From the NCBI GenBank assembly GCA_963971305.1, contig CAXARO010001744.1, positions 62,001 through 126,000 of the forward strand: DNA of 64,000 nucleotides. The letters are read 5' to 3'. The DNA comes from Arcuatula senhousia (lineage: Eukaryota > Mollusca > Bivalvia > Mytilida > Mytilidae). Of this stretch, positions 46,601-61,600 are shown in pieces. The notes beneath the pieces are model-generated. The model was given only the letters and a program-made list of their open reading frames with translations, was not told the origin of the DNA and made no database searches. Positions within the stretch are counted from its first letter, which is position 1, and every line of letters starts with the position of its first letter. Position numbers and translations under genes: made by a program.

Positions 46601-49600
46601 TTTACGTAACTATTTATTATGGGTTAAGGAAATTTTACAGTATCACACAATTCTATGTTACTATATATATATTATGGACTTGAAGATCGCAATGGAAGAG
46701 GGAGGTTTGGCGCCATAAAACCTGGTTTAACCCACCATTTCGTTTGAAATGCCTGTACCAAGTCAGGACCATTGCGATCCACCAATTCTCCGGTGTGACT
46801 GATTCGTTTTTGTTATTTTCTCTGGACTATGAGATTGATCATTCAAGTTCGGTAGTTTTGTTATTACCTTTATTTATATTAAGTCAACAACCTTTTGAAT
46901 GATAAAAAGAAATTTTGGAATTCATGAACAAAAAAGATTTTAGCATTATAGAATTACCAATCCTGAGATTTGATCTAGAAAAATCTAATATTAACTCCAA
47001 ATTCTTAAGAGCTAACCTTAATGATTGAATTCATATACAAATAGTGCCAAAGTATCCCCTTTCTGTCCAATAATAACCGCCCGTACTGATATTGATCGAT
47101 AATGTCGACCAATGAAATGCAATGATATTTTAAACTTTCGGTTTTAGAATGAAGCCACCTATGCTTTTAGTATATAAAAAATAATATTTACGGAAGAAAT
47201 AGGTACTTACACGCGTTCTTGGAAAAAGACCGACTGATCTTTCACAAGTAAAGGAATTTTCAGTCTTTTTGCGAGTGGAGCACAGCGGAACGAGCCAAAA
47301 GACCCCCCAAAAATCTATATCACTCGTGAAAGATCAGCCGGTCTTTTCCAAGAAATTATGTAAGAACCTATAATACTCATTTCATTATACATGTGTATTG
47401 AAAAAGGCATAGAACAGATTTTTGATATATGCCTCATCAGTTATTATAGCAAATTAAATATGCAAAATTTTTATAGATCCCTGCGAAAACTACTGTTGTG
47501 GTAACCAGGGCACTTGTAAAATTACTTCAACGCTTCAACCGACATGTGAATGCTTCGAAAATTGGTCAGGAACACATTGCGAGGGTACGTATATATGACC
47601 AAACTGTTATTTAAGCTCATATGACCAGAATAGTTTTTTGTATCGTCGTATAAAATATGAAGCATAGTGTATGTATATTGTCTACACATCACTTTTAAGG
47701 GACCGACCATTTAGCTTGAAAGGGGGCCTTGATTTTTTCCAATAAATATTTTTGATAATAATTTGATATTAAATTTTTTTTAAAGAATGGGCAGCAGAGG
47801 TTACGAAAAAAATCTTAAGAAAGATTTCTGCTATATGAAATATAACTAACTATGCAAAAAAATATTTTAAAAAATAATTCTGGTATGAACTAAAAAACCA
47901 AGCTCCTGATTTTTTTATGTCAAAGATTTTATGATTTGTGATGTAATCCACTTGATGATATGACAAAAAGAAAACTATAGGTACTTGTGTGCTCGTTTTC
48001 GATATTCGTTCATATATGGCGTCTAAAATTTGGTTGGAAATCAGACTCCTCTAGATTTTACATATTTTAAACGTTGTTACGTTTCTTTGGTCTTATGTAC
48101 CATGAAGTTGTATTAAGAATTTCAAGATTTTTTTTACTTTGTTGTTTTAGGTTTAAATAATCCGAAAATGTCATAAAAATTTAGTAGGGTTATTGTGCAA
48201 AAAAAAATTCTTTAGTATTAAATGGTAAAGAAATCTGAAATTCTGAAACATTAGAGTGACCACCCTTTAGTTAAATGTTTTATTTATATGTTTCATTTGA
48301 AAAGCCTGTATAAAGGATGTCCGTGATTTTAAATTTCTCTGGTATGTATTCTTTTTTATTTGCCTTTCATTTGGACATTGACATTGATTATCCTACGTCC
48401 GTATTTTTGTAAATAATCTTATTTATGCTGTATTGCATTTTATACGTATAATGGTATAGTGACTTCAAGGCGCTTTAGCCACAAGATCGAAGATGATGCC
48501 AAACAGCACGCGAATATAGCGAGCAATAAAATTAAATTAATGCCGAACTAGAATCTCAATTTTTACTAGGATCACCCTGGAGTAGGAATAACCTTAGAGA
48601 TTTACCAATTTAAAAATCAATTTCAAAGCTTTACTGATTCTCTATCACAAAAGTGTTCACGCCATTTCGGGGAAATAAAAGTCCACCAGCTATCGCAGAA
48701 TGACAGAAATTAATATTCATTTACAACAAAGATTCAGGCTAGGAATTTCTACACTTGTCTTGCTGAACATTTTGCCATTTAAGACCTATCAAAGGCCTAT
48801 TTTGAGGGTTGCAAATGCTGAAGAAAAGGAAGAGCCTAATACGACAATAAGTTTTCGTGGGTGGCAATGATCCACGAAATTTGATATCCCAAGAAAATGA
48901 AATTTAAGGAGGCTTGGGGTTCTAAAAACGGAGCATCTTTTCAGTCATCTTGAAATTTTTAGCCTATATTTCAGTTTTTAAGACTTGTTACAGCATAAAT
49001 GACGTAAAATTTATTTCTTTATTATATTGTATGAATAAAAAATTACAAGATAAGACTTCAAAAGATATTAAGCTTTTTCTTTAAAAAATCTGATTTCAGG
49101 GGAAATAATTTGCGGGCAAACGTGTGACTAATATTTACAAAGAAATGTGTTAGAAAATTTAGTTTGCCTTACATATCGCGAAAAGGAGTACCATGAACCT
49201 GTGTTTTTATTACAGAAATCAAAAGGATATCCTATTTTTGTTATTTTACATGAATTTGTAGAAATTTCTATGTCAGGTTTTAAAAATGTATGCATAACGA
49301 AAAGTTTTCCTATACAATCTATCCGAATTGCTTAAAGATTGAAACCCAATTATTTCAAAAATAAGCACCATTACCTATTGTTTTTATTGTATATTTTCAA
49401 CTCTCATACTAATGTCAATTTACTATAAAAGTTTTGAAAAGATCCTATGTCGAATTTTTAGACCCCCCCCCCCCGATCTCATCAAACCATGAAAATTATT
49501 ACCCTCGAAAATAAATGAATCCCAATATATTGTTAGTCTATGCTCTTCTTTGTCTTAAGATTTGCAACCCTTTAATGAAACCAAACCACCCACCGAGGAT

Positions 49601-52600
49601 ATTCATATTGCAATAGGCAGCACATTAAAGTCAAATGTTTATATAAAATATTTGTCATTTTTTTCGTTACATTTATTTAATCCATATCTTGGTATATATC
49701 AATATAATTTAAAATGTTAAACAAATAAAATCGGGTTTTTGTGTGTTTAATTCAATAAATATATTGCAGTAAGTCCATGCGAGAATATTCCTTGTATAAA
49801 TGGAGCCTGCTGGGTTGAAGCCGAAACAATGATGACAGGAAAGTGTTTCTGTAATGAGGGATTCTCTGGTCCTTCCTGTGAGACTTGTAAGTTAAACACG
49901 TATCGTATGTCTATAGACTTTAAGTGCTAAAAGTAAGTGCTTTAAGTAAAGGCTTTCATTAAAAAGACTAGCCGTCTTAACGCAATTTTCTAATTATTGA
50001 AGTATATTAATATATTCTATCTTAATTGTTATTTGGCATAACTTATACTATAATTACCAATTATGTACCACCGTCATGACCGTGTACATGTGGAGTATCT
50101 TATATATGTGAATGAACAAGTAACGACGAATTACTTGTTTCCCTTTGTTGTAATATTATCAAAATAAAGAAAATTAGAATTAAAGTAGACGACCTTTGAC
50201 TAAGTTGACCAAAAAGGAAAGTGAAGGTGTAGCTGACCTAATTACTAGTGAAGTCTGTGGTACTACCTAAAGCAAACATACATTGGAAATACCCTGTGTA
50301 GTAAAAGTATCTGAAATATTGAGTTTCTGAAGTCAGTTTGATATGTGAATGATCTTCCCCAAACTAGGATTACTCTGAGGAAATGAACAAACGGATACCC
50401 CATATTCCATTGTTTTCACATTGATCTCTATATTGAAAAACCTTCAAGTCTAACTATCTACTCTAACTCATGTAACTCTCTATATAAGTTTTTTTTATCA
50501 CGTTAAGTTATATAAAATCCATAATACGGATAAGGAGGAGTTACGCCTACGAGATATAAGCTTGTAGGATTCCATGAAATAATCTGGTTGCGAAACTGTA
50601 TAATGTGGCATAGATGGACATTTGTTTTCAGGTAATTTTTAAAAAAAACTATATATTTTCTTTGAACACTTTGATGGCTGAATGTTATCACATGGCGCTA
50701 TGTATTTTCAATTGACTCGATTCATATCATTGACCGTTTTGTTGTTTAAGCCATTAGACTTTTTATAAAATTATAGTCTTGTACCAGCACCGTATGTTCC
50801 CTTAACGCCTACTGGATAAAAAACAACACCTCATTAGGCAGGGGGGTAGGGGGCCTATAAGGGGAAATGCAATAATCAACTTACCTGCATTTACCTTTAC
50901 CTTTAAAATAATAAAGTATAAGTAGATGTTGAGAAACTATACTGACAAGAAAAGTATATAAAATATCTAAAATGGATGCGAAATAAATTAAATAAAATAA
51001 AAGTAAAAAAATTGTATGTTTTTGTAAATAGAATTAAAAAAATAATATGATATTTTTCCAGCACTTTTAAGACTTTTATTATTGTATTGTCAAACTTAGA
51101 TAAAATGGACATTGCAATATGATAAAGTGGTATTTGTCTTCTAAAACAGCCGAAACACACTCTTTCTATTAGATATCTTTAAAGACTTATTTATTTACAA
51201 TAAACATTTTGGTGAACTATACAAACCTTTCAAACAAATATTTCATAGCCATGATTGCCTGATCATAATTATTTTTTTATTCACAAAAATACGAAAAATA
51301 TCCATTAAGTTTTGTAAAATCCATATGAGATATATTTTATTATTAAGTATCATTTAACACTCAATTGGTCACCCCTAAGAAGGCCCTTAATCCCATGCCT
51401 AAATTATATAATATTTTCAGTCCATTACAGTGTTATATCTACACCCCTAGTAAGGTGAATTCACGACGATCAGGAAAGTCCAGTGAAGGATTCACGTAAT
51501 GTTATATTTGGTGGGTTAAATTCGTCCCTTTTTCGATCAATATTGTTTACAAAACACACATACAATGCACACCTGAGCATTGTTAATTAACATAAACCTA
51601 TGTATTATTTATATTTCTTTATAATTTACATTTTTGTATTGATTTCAATAATATGTGAAAGTTTGGTTAATCTATGAATAATGGTTTAAAAGTTATGACT
51701 AAAAAGATTATACATTTTATAACTCTAAATTAAAAGTAAACAACACATTTCAAACTTATGATAAAGCATGCAATGTGTACCCACGTTCTTTTTAAATCGT
51801 TTTAAATTAAAACATGTAACGAGAGTACTGCCAACTGTTTAAGAAAATCAAATTAGTAAACACATCAAACCGGTAATTTGTCTCACCATTTTAGAGGATT
51901 AAGTTTTGTTCAGTTATAGACTTCTGTTTTGGTAAATTGTGGATACTGTTTTGTCGGGTTATATCATACATTTTTATGGTTATTTACATAAGATTGCGTA
52001 ATTATAAGTAGCATAATTGACCAATTTTACTGTAACTCATTTCGTGTTATCCAGGAACTAACAGAATTCGTTAATTCGGATATCATGCATGCTTACATTC
52101 CAAATTTTGTACTTGTGATATGCTTACAACCTTTTGGGTAAATATTGCATAAATAAAGCTATAAAAGATTAATTTCTTCATTCATATGAAGCAGACTTCT
52201 TACAATCACTTCTTGACAAAAAAAGATCGTAGACTAGCTCTCTCTTTTAACTTCACTTTCCGTTACATAGATGATGTCCTTTCACTGAACGATACTCAAT
52301 GCTCATTTATCGTCAGAAAATTGAGATAAAGGACACAACGGATTCTAAAAAGTGTGCTTCATATTAAGATCTAAATCTCGAAACAAACTCCAATGGAAAA
52401 CTTTTAACAAAACTCTTTAAAAAACGTGATGACTTCAATAAATATTCAAATCGTCAACTTTTATACTCCTTGTGTAGCAAAATTCCATTAACTCCACCAA
52501 ATGGAGTTTAAGTTCCACAATTGATTCATTACTCGAGAGCTTGCGGTAATATTACATCGATTTCCTTGGCAGAGCGTCACACATATGACACAAAAAGTGC

Positions 52601-55600
52601 TTACACATGGTTATGTTGCTCCTTGATTGCTGTCTTGACTCAAGAAATTTACGGAAGACATCATGAGCTCAAAAACAAATATGGGATTTCTCTCTTTCAG
52701 ATGAGTACAGATGTTGGTTTGTCATAGGGTTTACTGGAATCGACACGCTGAATTTGAAATTGGCAGTGCGACGAATGTTAAATAGCATGCATACAGGAAC
52801 TGCTTACTTTTCGAAAGCGTACGAGTTCACTTTCGTTCGACTTGAGTTTGCGTCGTTGATAACTGTTTTGTTGATTTTGTGTTTGTTTTATGTTTTGTGT
52901 TTCTTCGTGCTGTTCACGTTCATGTTTTCTGATTTTGTCGTTGCCCTTTTTGACTTTTAACACTCGAATGCCCTACTTGATCTTTGTTAAAATACTTGGA
53001 GTTTTTGCAAATACTTATAAGTAAGTATTAAATTAATATGACCCTAAAATATCTTAAAATGCTCCTAAAACGTATCTTAATTTAATGTTTGAATCAAATG
53101 GAATTCAATGCCTCATCTCAGATTTTTCTTGATCTGGAAAGGGGGTGCATCTACATGCAGTCTCATTATTGAAACGAACCTGCATTACCAATAACTGTGA
53201 ATTGGTTGCCCTTATATTCCTGCAAACAGACACATTTCATTTCGTTACAGTATTTACTATTTTCGAATTGCAAAACCTCCGTGCGGGTCCCGGGTGGCAA
53301 ATAGGCCCGTAGCAGCGCTTTAGATTAGAAGAAAATGAGATGTGGAATAAGTGTACGCGACACAACCTACATTATAAACGTATATTTTAAATATCCACAA
53401 TGGAAAACAGCCAGCAGCCTTCAATGTGACCAGCGGTCGCTGCTCGCTGTTTTTCAATTGGCCCCTGGATTGAAAATAAAATACATATGATTCAAGCCCA
53501 ATCCCAAAGTGTATTGAAAGACCCTCTTCTTGACAAAAAACAATTAACAAAAATTCGACTAAATACAAACATAAGCTTTGATAAAGATTCCTGGCTTAGG
53601 ACAGGCACATTAAAATGTGGCGGGGTTAAACTAGTTTTTTGGCGCCAACCTTCCCCCTAATGATAATCAATAACAAAGCACAAACTAACACACAGTAAAA
53701 ATCAAATCGATAGAAGTTCAATTCAACAAGAGAGTATCTGAGACAAAAGGACAACATGTAATTAGCGGGACGTAAAGATACTCTCTTGAGAACACTCGAA
53801 GTTACTGACAGCTAGCTAAGAAGCATCCATCGACTGATGTAAAAAAATCAAGTATGTCGATTTTAAATCCGACACAACACGTCAAACACTTGATTTGATG
53901 ATGCATCATCACACAAAACCGACACACTTGACCGCTGTAATGCTCAAAAATGACATAAGTATAAAAAGGCAATTAACATTTTAAAGTAAGTATCAAATTA
54001 TCAATATTTTTACCAAAGAAGACTAAATTCAAAGATTTTACTAAAATATCCATTTCATAACCTTTATTTAATAAAGTTTTAAGCCAATTTTGCATTCCCA
54101 GGGGATTGTTTTTGAATTTATTTGCTCTATAAACAACATTACCGTAGAAATCTGGATGGGATATTCCCTTTACAATCAAAAGTCGTCGTGTACAGTTAAA
54201 TTTTCCAATAAGGTATAGATATTTATGATAAAACTTAGTAAACGACTTCACTAATTTATGGTAACGATATCCTTGTTTTAGTAATTTTTTTGTAATACAC
54301 CGGTTTTTATCATTAAAATCAGACACACCACTGCAGATCCGAGCATATCTTACCAACTGTGAAATATATACTCCGTAAGACGGAGCAAGTGGTACATCTC
54401 CCTCTAGAAAAGGAAAATTCACAATAGGAAATGAAAAGTCCTCCCGTTTATCATATATTTTAGTGTGTAATTTTCCATTGATTATACTTAAATCTAGATC
54501 TAAAAATGGGCATCTATCACCAGTAAGGTTAGATTTATTCAAAGTTAATTCCTTGGGATAAATTTCAGTAATAAAATTAGAAAATGTCGGATTGTTTAGT
54601 GAAAGAATGTCGTCTAAATATCTGTATGTATAATTAAAAGTTTCAATGAGATGTTGTCTGTTGGGGTCTTTTTGAAGTTTTGCCATAAATTGGGATTCAT
54701 AACAAAACAAAAAAAGGTCAGCAATAAGTGGGGCACAATTAGTTCCCATAGGGATACCAATGACTTGGCGATAAATTGTTCTCCCAAAACGAATATAAAT
54801 GTTGTCCAAAAGATAATTTAGAGCAGTTATCATTTCTGCATCAGTCCAATTGACGTAACCTTTATGAGTCTCGTTGCTAAAAAACGATTTATTAAATAAT
54901 TTAGAAACTTTAGAGCAGATATAGTCACTTTTAGATTTATCGAAACACCATTTAACCAGATATTCAAATTGTTTTTTAATAAGACAGTGAGGAAGGTTAG
55001 TGTACAAAGTAGAAAAATCGTAGCTATCAACTGTATGGTAAGTACCTTCAAAAGCGCGAAGTTTGTCTAAAACATCGAGCGAATTTTTCACACTCCAAAA
55101 ATGATTTATGCCACTGTTTTCAAATACCTTTTCGCAGTATCGAATAATAAATTCTTTCATAGTAGTCAAAGCAAGTGATAAGACTTTAGAAATATTAGTG
55201 AGAGAACACTTACTTGAAGCAGATATGAAACGAGATTTATAAGGATTATCGGTAAACGTCCACTAAAAATCGCTCAGAAACCCTTCGTCGCGTCAGGCCG
55301 CTTTGCCCAAATAGCGACTGGGATGTGTGCCCAGAGTGGTTGAATGGTGCGCCATTTATAATGAATGCCGGGGTCGTCAGGCTATAATGGGGATAACCTG
55401 ACCGCAAACCATAGTGGTGCACCGTGTTGGAAAAAAATAACCCAGGTGCAGAAGGATCTCCATGTAGCAGGCTTAATTGTCCGTCCAGGTTACCCATACA
55501 TCCTTTTTCCAATGGCAGTCAAAAACTATCCTCGCTGATTGGCCTGATGTCCCCATTGTCTAACTCATCATCATTTCATGTTCATTGTATCATCCTTTTT

Positions 55601-58600
55601 ATGTACATCTCCCGAGAGGTCGGAGTAAAGGCAAAACTTACTAACTTACTAACGAATTAAAAAAAAGGAATGGGGGATTTATTTATAGATAAATGAGTTG
55701 GTGCTTCCGTAATTTGAGACCCATGCTTGATATTTGAGGTGCACTTTTTCGGGGAAGGGGTCAGGCCTGCGTGGCAGGGCGGGCAATAAGTGTTACTTTG
55801 CAAGCGGTAGCGACGACGGCGTCGACGTTTAATGCTATCAATTTTTCAGTGTTTGAGTTATATGAGCACCTTATGTTGATGAAAGTTGGTATGCATATGC
55901 CCCAGGAAAGTAGCTTTGGTTTTGTTTTAAAATTTAATAGAAGTTCTTGCCCAAGATCGGCTTTACTTGAAACACATTTATCCTCAAAACAAAGAAAGAT
56001 TCTTTCTGTCCGTTCGACTAGCTGACTGGGACATTTAGGACCGTCCATAAACTACAAAAGCGCTTATGAAACAATTTTTTAAAAACTTACAAAACCTTAA
56101 GGTTTCCAGAAATTTGTATCTCATTTCTCGTCAGGCGTAGAAAAATTTATTTTCTTGAACTTTGCTGTAATTTCTATTTCAGATGGATATGAGTAAGAGA
56201 AAACTCGAAAGCGATGAGAAATGTATCAAAAATCATTTTGCATTCGCTTGTAAGACAATAAATTTTAAGATGAAATGGTAGAATTTCTAAAATTTTCTAT
56301 AACCGTTGGTATAGGGATAATAAACTCTTAATGATCTTTTTCGCTTTCGAGCATATATAGAAATTCAACCAAATATGCAAAGCCTTGATTGATGTACATA
56401 TTGATTGTATTATTTTCGCTAATAATAAGCATCTTATGTTTAACACAAACCTTTGATTGGTCTTGTCTTATTCAATTTTGTCACACTATATTTTGTCACT
56501 AATGAGTCTTTTAACAATATTTTAGTTTCTTAATGTGGATATTTAATTTAAGTATAACTATGATTATCTTAAGTTATACAGCATTTGCCCACAGATATTA
56601 ATGCATATGAATTTAAATGTTTTTTTAAACCGATACTAAACCGAACTCCGTGCATTACCAGAACAGAATCCTCTTATTACCAGAACATTATCCGCCAATT
56701 TTTACATCTATTTTTTTAAGGTATACTACTTTTTTTCAATACAAATTTTCAACTTGTCTCTAGTACGTATAATAGTCTTGCTTTTATGAAAAATATAGAC
56801 ACTTTATGCAAACAAAAACACAACTATCTGATGTTATAGTTTTCGTCATGAACATAATTCAACCTTGAAGTTTTTCGTGAACTGTAACTTTATTTCAAAA
56901 CAGATTTGTATATGCTTTTACGACTTTTTATTTTTTGTGGTACAAATAAAGAGGCGGGGTTAAATTGATCATTTGCCTTTCGAAAGACATTAATTTTGCA
57001 ACAAAACAAAGTTTTTTATTTAACCCGACAAACTGAATCATCTTACCAAATACAACTTTACCTGAATCCTTCACTGGACTTTCCTGATCGTCGTGAATCC
57101 ACCTTACTAGGGGTAATCTAGTGGTATTCAATTATCTCTCCTGCAGAAAAAACCTTCTATGATTTTATTTTTTTACGATGTAAATGACGAATGCGGCGAA
57201 ATGTAAACAATTAACTTTTTGCATTCATTGCACAAGGATCTGACAGTTATCATATACGTGACACATGTTATATTATTCAGAAATCATTTCTGCAATGTAA
57301 ACTGTTCTTTAAACGACCAACAAAGACGCGTGGTTTAATACTTGCCGTACGTTGGAAAGGGAAAGAATGTCAACTCAACCTTTAAAAAATTACACAGAAG
57401 TAATACCTGCAATAAATTCTCAAAGCTCATTGAAATGTTAGGTAATTACCTTTACTATTGATATATATATATTGGTTTGAAAATTATATTTTACTGACAA
57501 GGGTATAAAATCTATTTCATTTTGATCTGTTGCTATCGAAATTTGTTCAAGGGACGTAATAACCAAGATTTACTTTCTATGGAACAGATACCGGATGGCT
57601 GCTTTCTGAATTGGATATTTAATCAAACATAATGCAAATTTACATGTTGTTAATTCCAATTTACGGACACTAGTCTAAAAGGTAAACATGTTCTATGACG
57701 GAATTAAATTCAACAGGTAAATCGTGTACTTTTAAAGAGAAGGTTGTCAAAACGGAGTAGAAAAAAAGGTCTTTTTCTTAATTTTATTTTGGCTTAACCT
57801 CTTGCAGTACATGTCTGAAAATTTGCAGATATGAAGATATACATTAAAGAACTGGTGTGATTTTTTTCATTTTTTTATAAACGTTAACCTTGCGCGATCC
57901 ATTTCCGTTGCACCGTATGCATTTTATAAATATCCACAAAATAACATGCATTATAAATGCAATCTGTTACTTTTAAAAACTCTTTTTTAATTCAACATAG
58001 TTTATTTTAACAGCATAACTTAGAAGAAGTTTTGTTCTAAAAAGAACTTTTGATTCACTTCACAACCAGGATAAACATTTGAATTGACTTTCCTATCTTT
58101 TCCTGTGAATAGCTCACATTCTATTGTTTAAATACCACCGGTTTTTGGACTGATTAGGCGTTCGAGGAATAAACCTCAAGCACCAACTTTCTTTAATATG
58201 CGAGTTACTTAGGTATATTAACATTTGAAAGATATTTTAACAAGCCCGAGGACGAAGGTTATCACTGCAGCTTTCCAATCTTCAACTTTCCCTTCTTGTG
58301 CACCAGTATTCTGTTTGATCATTTATGTGTTTGGTAATTTAATGGCTAGTTGAATACAAGTATAATATTTGTAGCATACAGTAACGTTTTTACTGTAAAT
58401 TTTTAATCGTAAAAGGCAAAGAAATGGTAGAATTACTTTTAGAATCTTATCTTCACTCAAAAGACTTTATGAAAAAAATCCTGTGCTTCTTTTCAATGAC
58501 AACATGGTTATCTCTAATGGGTTTGGCACAGATTTTTGTATTTTGAATTGCCGTCCTTAAACGACTTTTACTCTTACCTATTAGTCGTTGGAAACACAAC

Positions 58601-61600
58601 GGACATGTTGAAAAAATCAGAAACTGCTGTTCCTTCTGCAGTACACCATTGTACTGGTATTAGTTTGCAATGCTGATTACATTTTGTTTTGTGTTGTACT
58701 ATGGTGAGATATTTTGTATTTTTGTCTTGTGTTTATTGTTTTGGCCTTTGCCTTCAGAACTTCAGACATTTGAACGCACCATCACATTTTAAAATTTGGT
58801 TTTTTTTTATATTTATCAACGCCTTTTAACTTTTTTTTTTGTAAAAAAATCTTTAAAATTTGGAAATTCGATAAAAACGTGAAAATCGTTGATGATAAAC
58901 TGTAAGTAATTGAAAATACAATAATTTCAATGTTTATCGTAGAATGTTTGCCGGAAAAGTTTTGTCAATTAGGTCTGGTATGATTTCAGTAATAATGTGC
59001 CCATAGACATTAATGCTTGGCGAATTTCGGATATATAATCATAAAAAAATCTTTCTTTCAAAACTAGAATGACGGTCTTTCATGGATGACGTATGTTGTC
59101 TGCGTCTTAAAATATTCGGTAAACAGGAGGTAGATGAGTTTTTCAGTAAATAAGAAATACAGCTGGTTTCTTTCCCTTTACAAACCATCTTGTCATGCGG
59201 CATTATCGGCACTTTCATTTGGCATAAAAAATTCGCACTTCATTCAGGACCTATCCCTGTCATCTTAAGATATATTAAAATTGAAATATCGTATTTAAAT
59301 CATTATGTTTCCTCCCACTTTTGTTGGGAGACATATTGTTTTTGTCGTGTCCGTCCGTCTGTCCGCCTGTCCGTCACAAATTTTGTCAGCACAACTCCTC
59401 TGAACTACGTAGTTGTGCATATTACCAGGAAATTCTGATCCTCAAATTTTTATGGGAGTTATGACCCTTTGAACTTGGGAATTTGCTTAAAATCCTCATT
59501 TATCATCTTGTCAACGCAACTCCTTTGAAACAACTGAGCCGAATTTAATGAAACTTGGTATATAGGAAGGATACCATATGTAGTTGTGCTTATTATCAGG
59601 AAATTTTGATCCTCAATTTTTTGTGGGAGTTATGGCCATTTGAATTTAAAATTTTGCTGAATATCCTCATTTATCATCTTGTCAGAGCAACTCCTCTGAA
59701 ACTACTAACTGAATTCAACGAAACTCGGTATATAGGAAAGACCAATACCAAAGCTCCAGAGTATCACTTCGTTCCAGAACATTTTCCCCAAATGATGTGA
59801 CGTGAGGTTAATTACTAAAATAATACTTATATAGTATAGACAGAGCTATGTTGATTTGTTGAATTACACGAAGATCAGAGTGAAGTGATTATTTGATGCT
59901 TTGATTTCCATCTACAGAAGTAAATCATGCACAATTACAGCACACGAATGTCTGTGAAAAGAGGGAATATCAAGACCTTTTAATACACTAAATTAATGTA
60001 TATTTTAAGTAATGATTTTTCTGTTTAAGATGATCTCTGCATTGATGTATGCAGAAATGGAGGGACTTGTACTGTAAACGATCTAAATGAAGCAGAATGC
60101 GACTGTCCGTCCGACTTCAAGGGAGAGACGTGTGAAAGTATGTTTTGTAGTTTTGTCTTTATTTGTCGCGTGTTATTTTTTTTGTAACATAAAATGCATG
60201 GGTATATTTTGGTTTGGGTGGGTAGCATACTTCAAAAACTTACCAAAAAATCACATTTATTAATTTCTGTCTAAAATCTTTTTTTTTTAATCTGTTATGA
60301 AATGTTTACTTAATCCAACTTAAAGTCTTTAACTATATAATTTATACCTCTTTTTTGTTTTGTTTTAGTTGACTGCAGTATGCCTTGTCCTAGCGGCTTT
60401 GTCAGTATTCCAACATTTACTGCAAAATGCTACAAGTTCTCAACGACAACAGTATCTTCATGGCAAGAAGCATTAGTAAGTCCATACCAATAATAACTTA
60501 AAGGGTCATCAAAAGAAGTTATAAATCAAACATACAAACTTATATCGACTATAGATTATGATTTGTTTATGTGTTTCCGAAATCTGATTGATTATAAGTT
60601 TGTTTCTGGTATCAGTATAATGTTTTCTACAATTGAAAATATTTCAATCTTAAAGGTTTTATCTGTTTGTGATACAAAATAATCATCAAACGTTTCTATA
60701 CAAACCATGTGTATTGGGATGTGTATGTGATAAATATGTAGGAAACTATCAAGTCAGAATTCAAGCTACTTTATCCATGGATACACTTCGAATAAAATTG
60801 CGGAAAATATCCTATTTATTCAGTATATGTATAGCTGAGGCTACACTTAAAATTGCAAAATAATTAAGGCCAAGCAGCGTCTATATTGTAACTTAACATT
60901 GTTTATCTTTCATAATGACAAGATTGTTCTTTCTCCATTCATGTTCTTTCAGTGAGAGTTTTTCTTAATAGTGCTTGTTCTTTCTCCATTCATGTTCTTT
61001 CAGTGAGAGTTTTTCTTAATAGAACACGTAGCACCTGAGTTCACTCTCATCACGACTAGAGTTCGCGTTGTTTATTGATATTCAGTAGTTTTTGTGTTAC
61101 CGTGATGTATATGTGTCTGATTTTTCGTCCTGTTCTTGTTTCTTTTTACTGTTTTTTCTCTACCATTTGACACTGTGACATTCGGATAACCCATTGGTAC
61201 CTCTGCTTCTTTCAGGTATTACTCCTTACATGCAATATCATTTCATTTTAAGGTATGTGAGAAGATTCAATGACACTGTAAATGAAATTATTTTTAAGGA
61301 AACATCTTTGTCTTACTAAGCAATTGCACGAGTACTATAAAATAAAAAAACGTAAATAACAGCTATGTGATTCAACGCGTACAGTTTAACCTTAAGAGTG
61401 TTCATTTGTCTATCATAAAGTAAATAGATATGAATAAAATTGCATCTATTTTAAGATAATGTTGGTTCATGAGCTTTTTATAAAGTATAAAACATTTTGC
61501 AGGAAACAAACTTCTCTAGACTTTCTGTTTAATTTTAATTGCCACAATGTAAAAAAATGCTAAAGCAATAGTAAAATGCGTATTACATAGACATTTTAAA

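Noticed and set aside
55246..55512. 88-codon minus-strand frame after the PLE RT
   Set aside because: Lies in the dispersed repeat shared with 4177-4490, has no RT homology and no splice support.
60669..60863. 64-codon frame in intron 7
   Set aside because: No domain, no acceptor or donor in phase; intronic chance frame.
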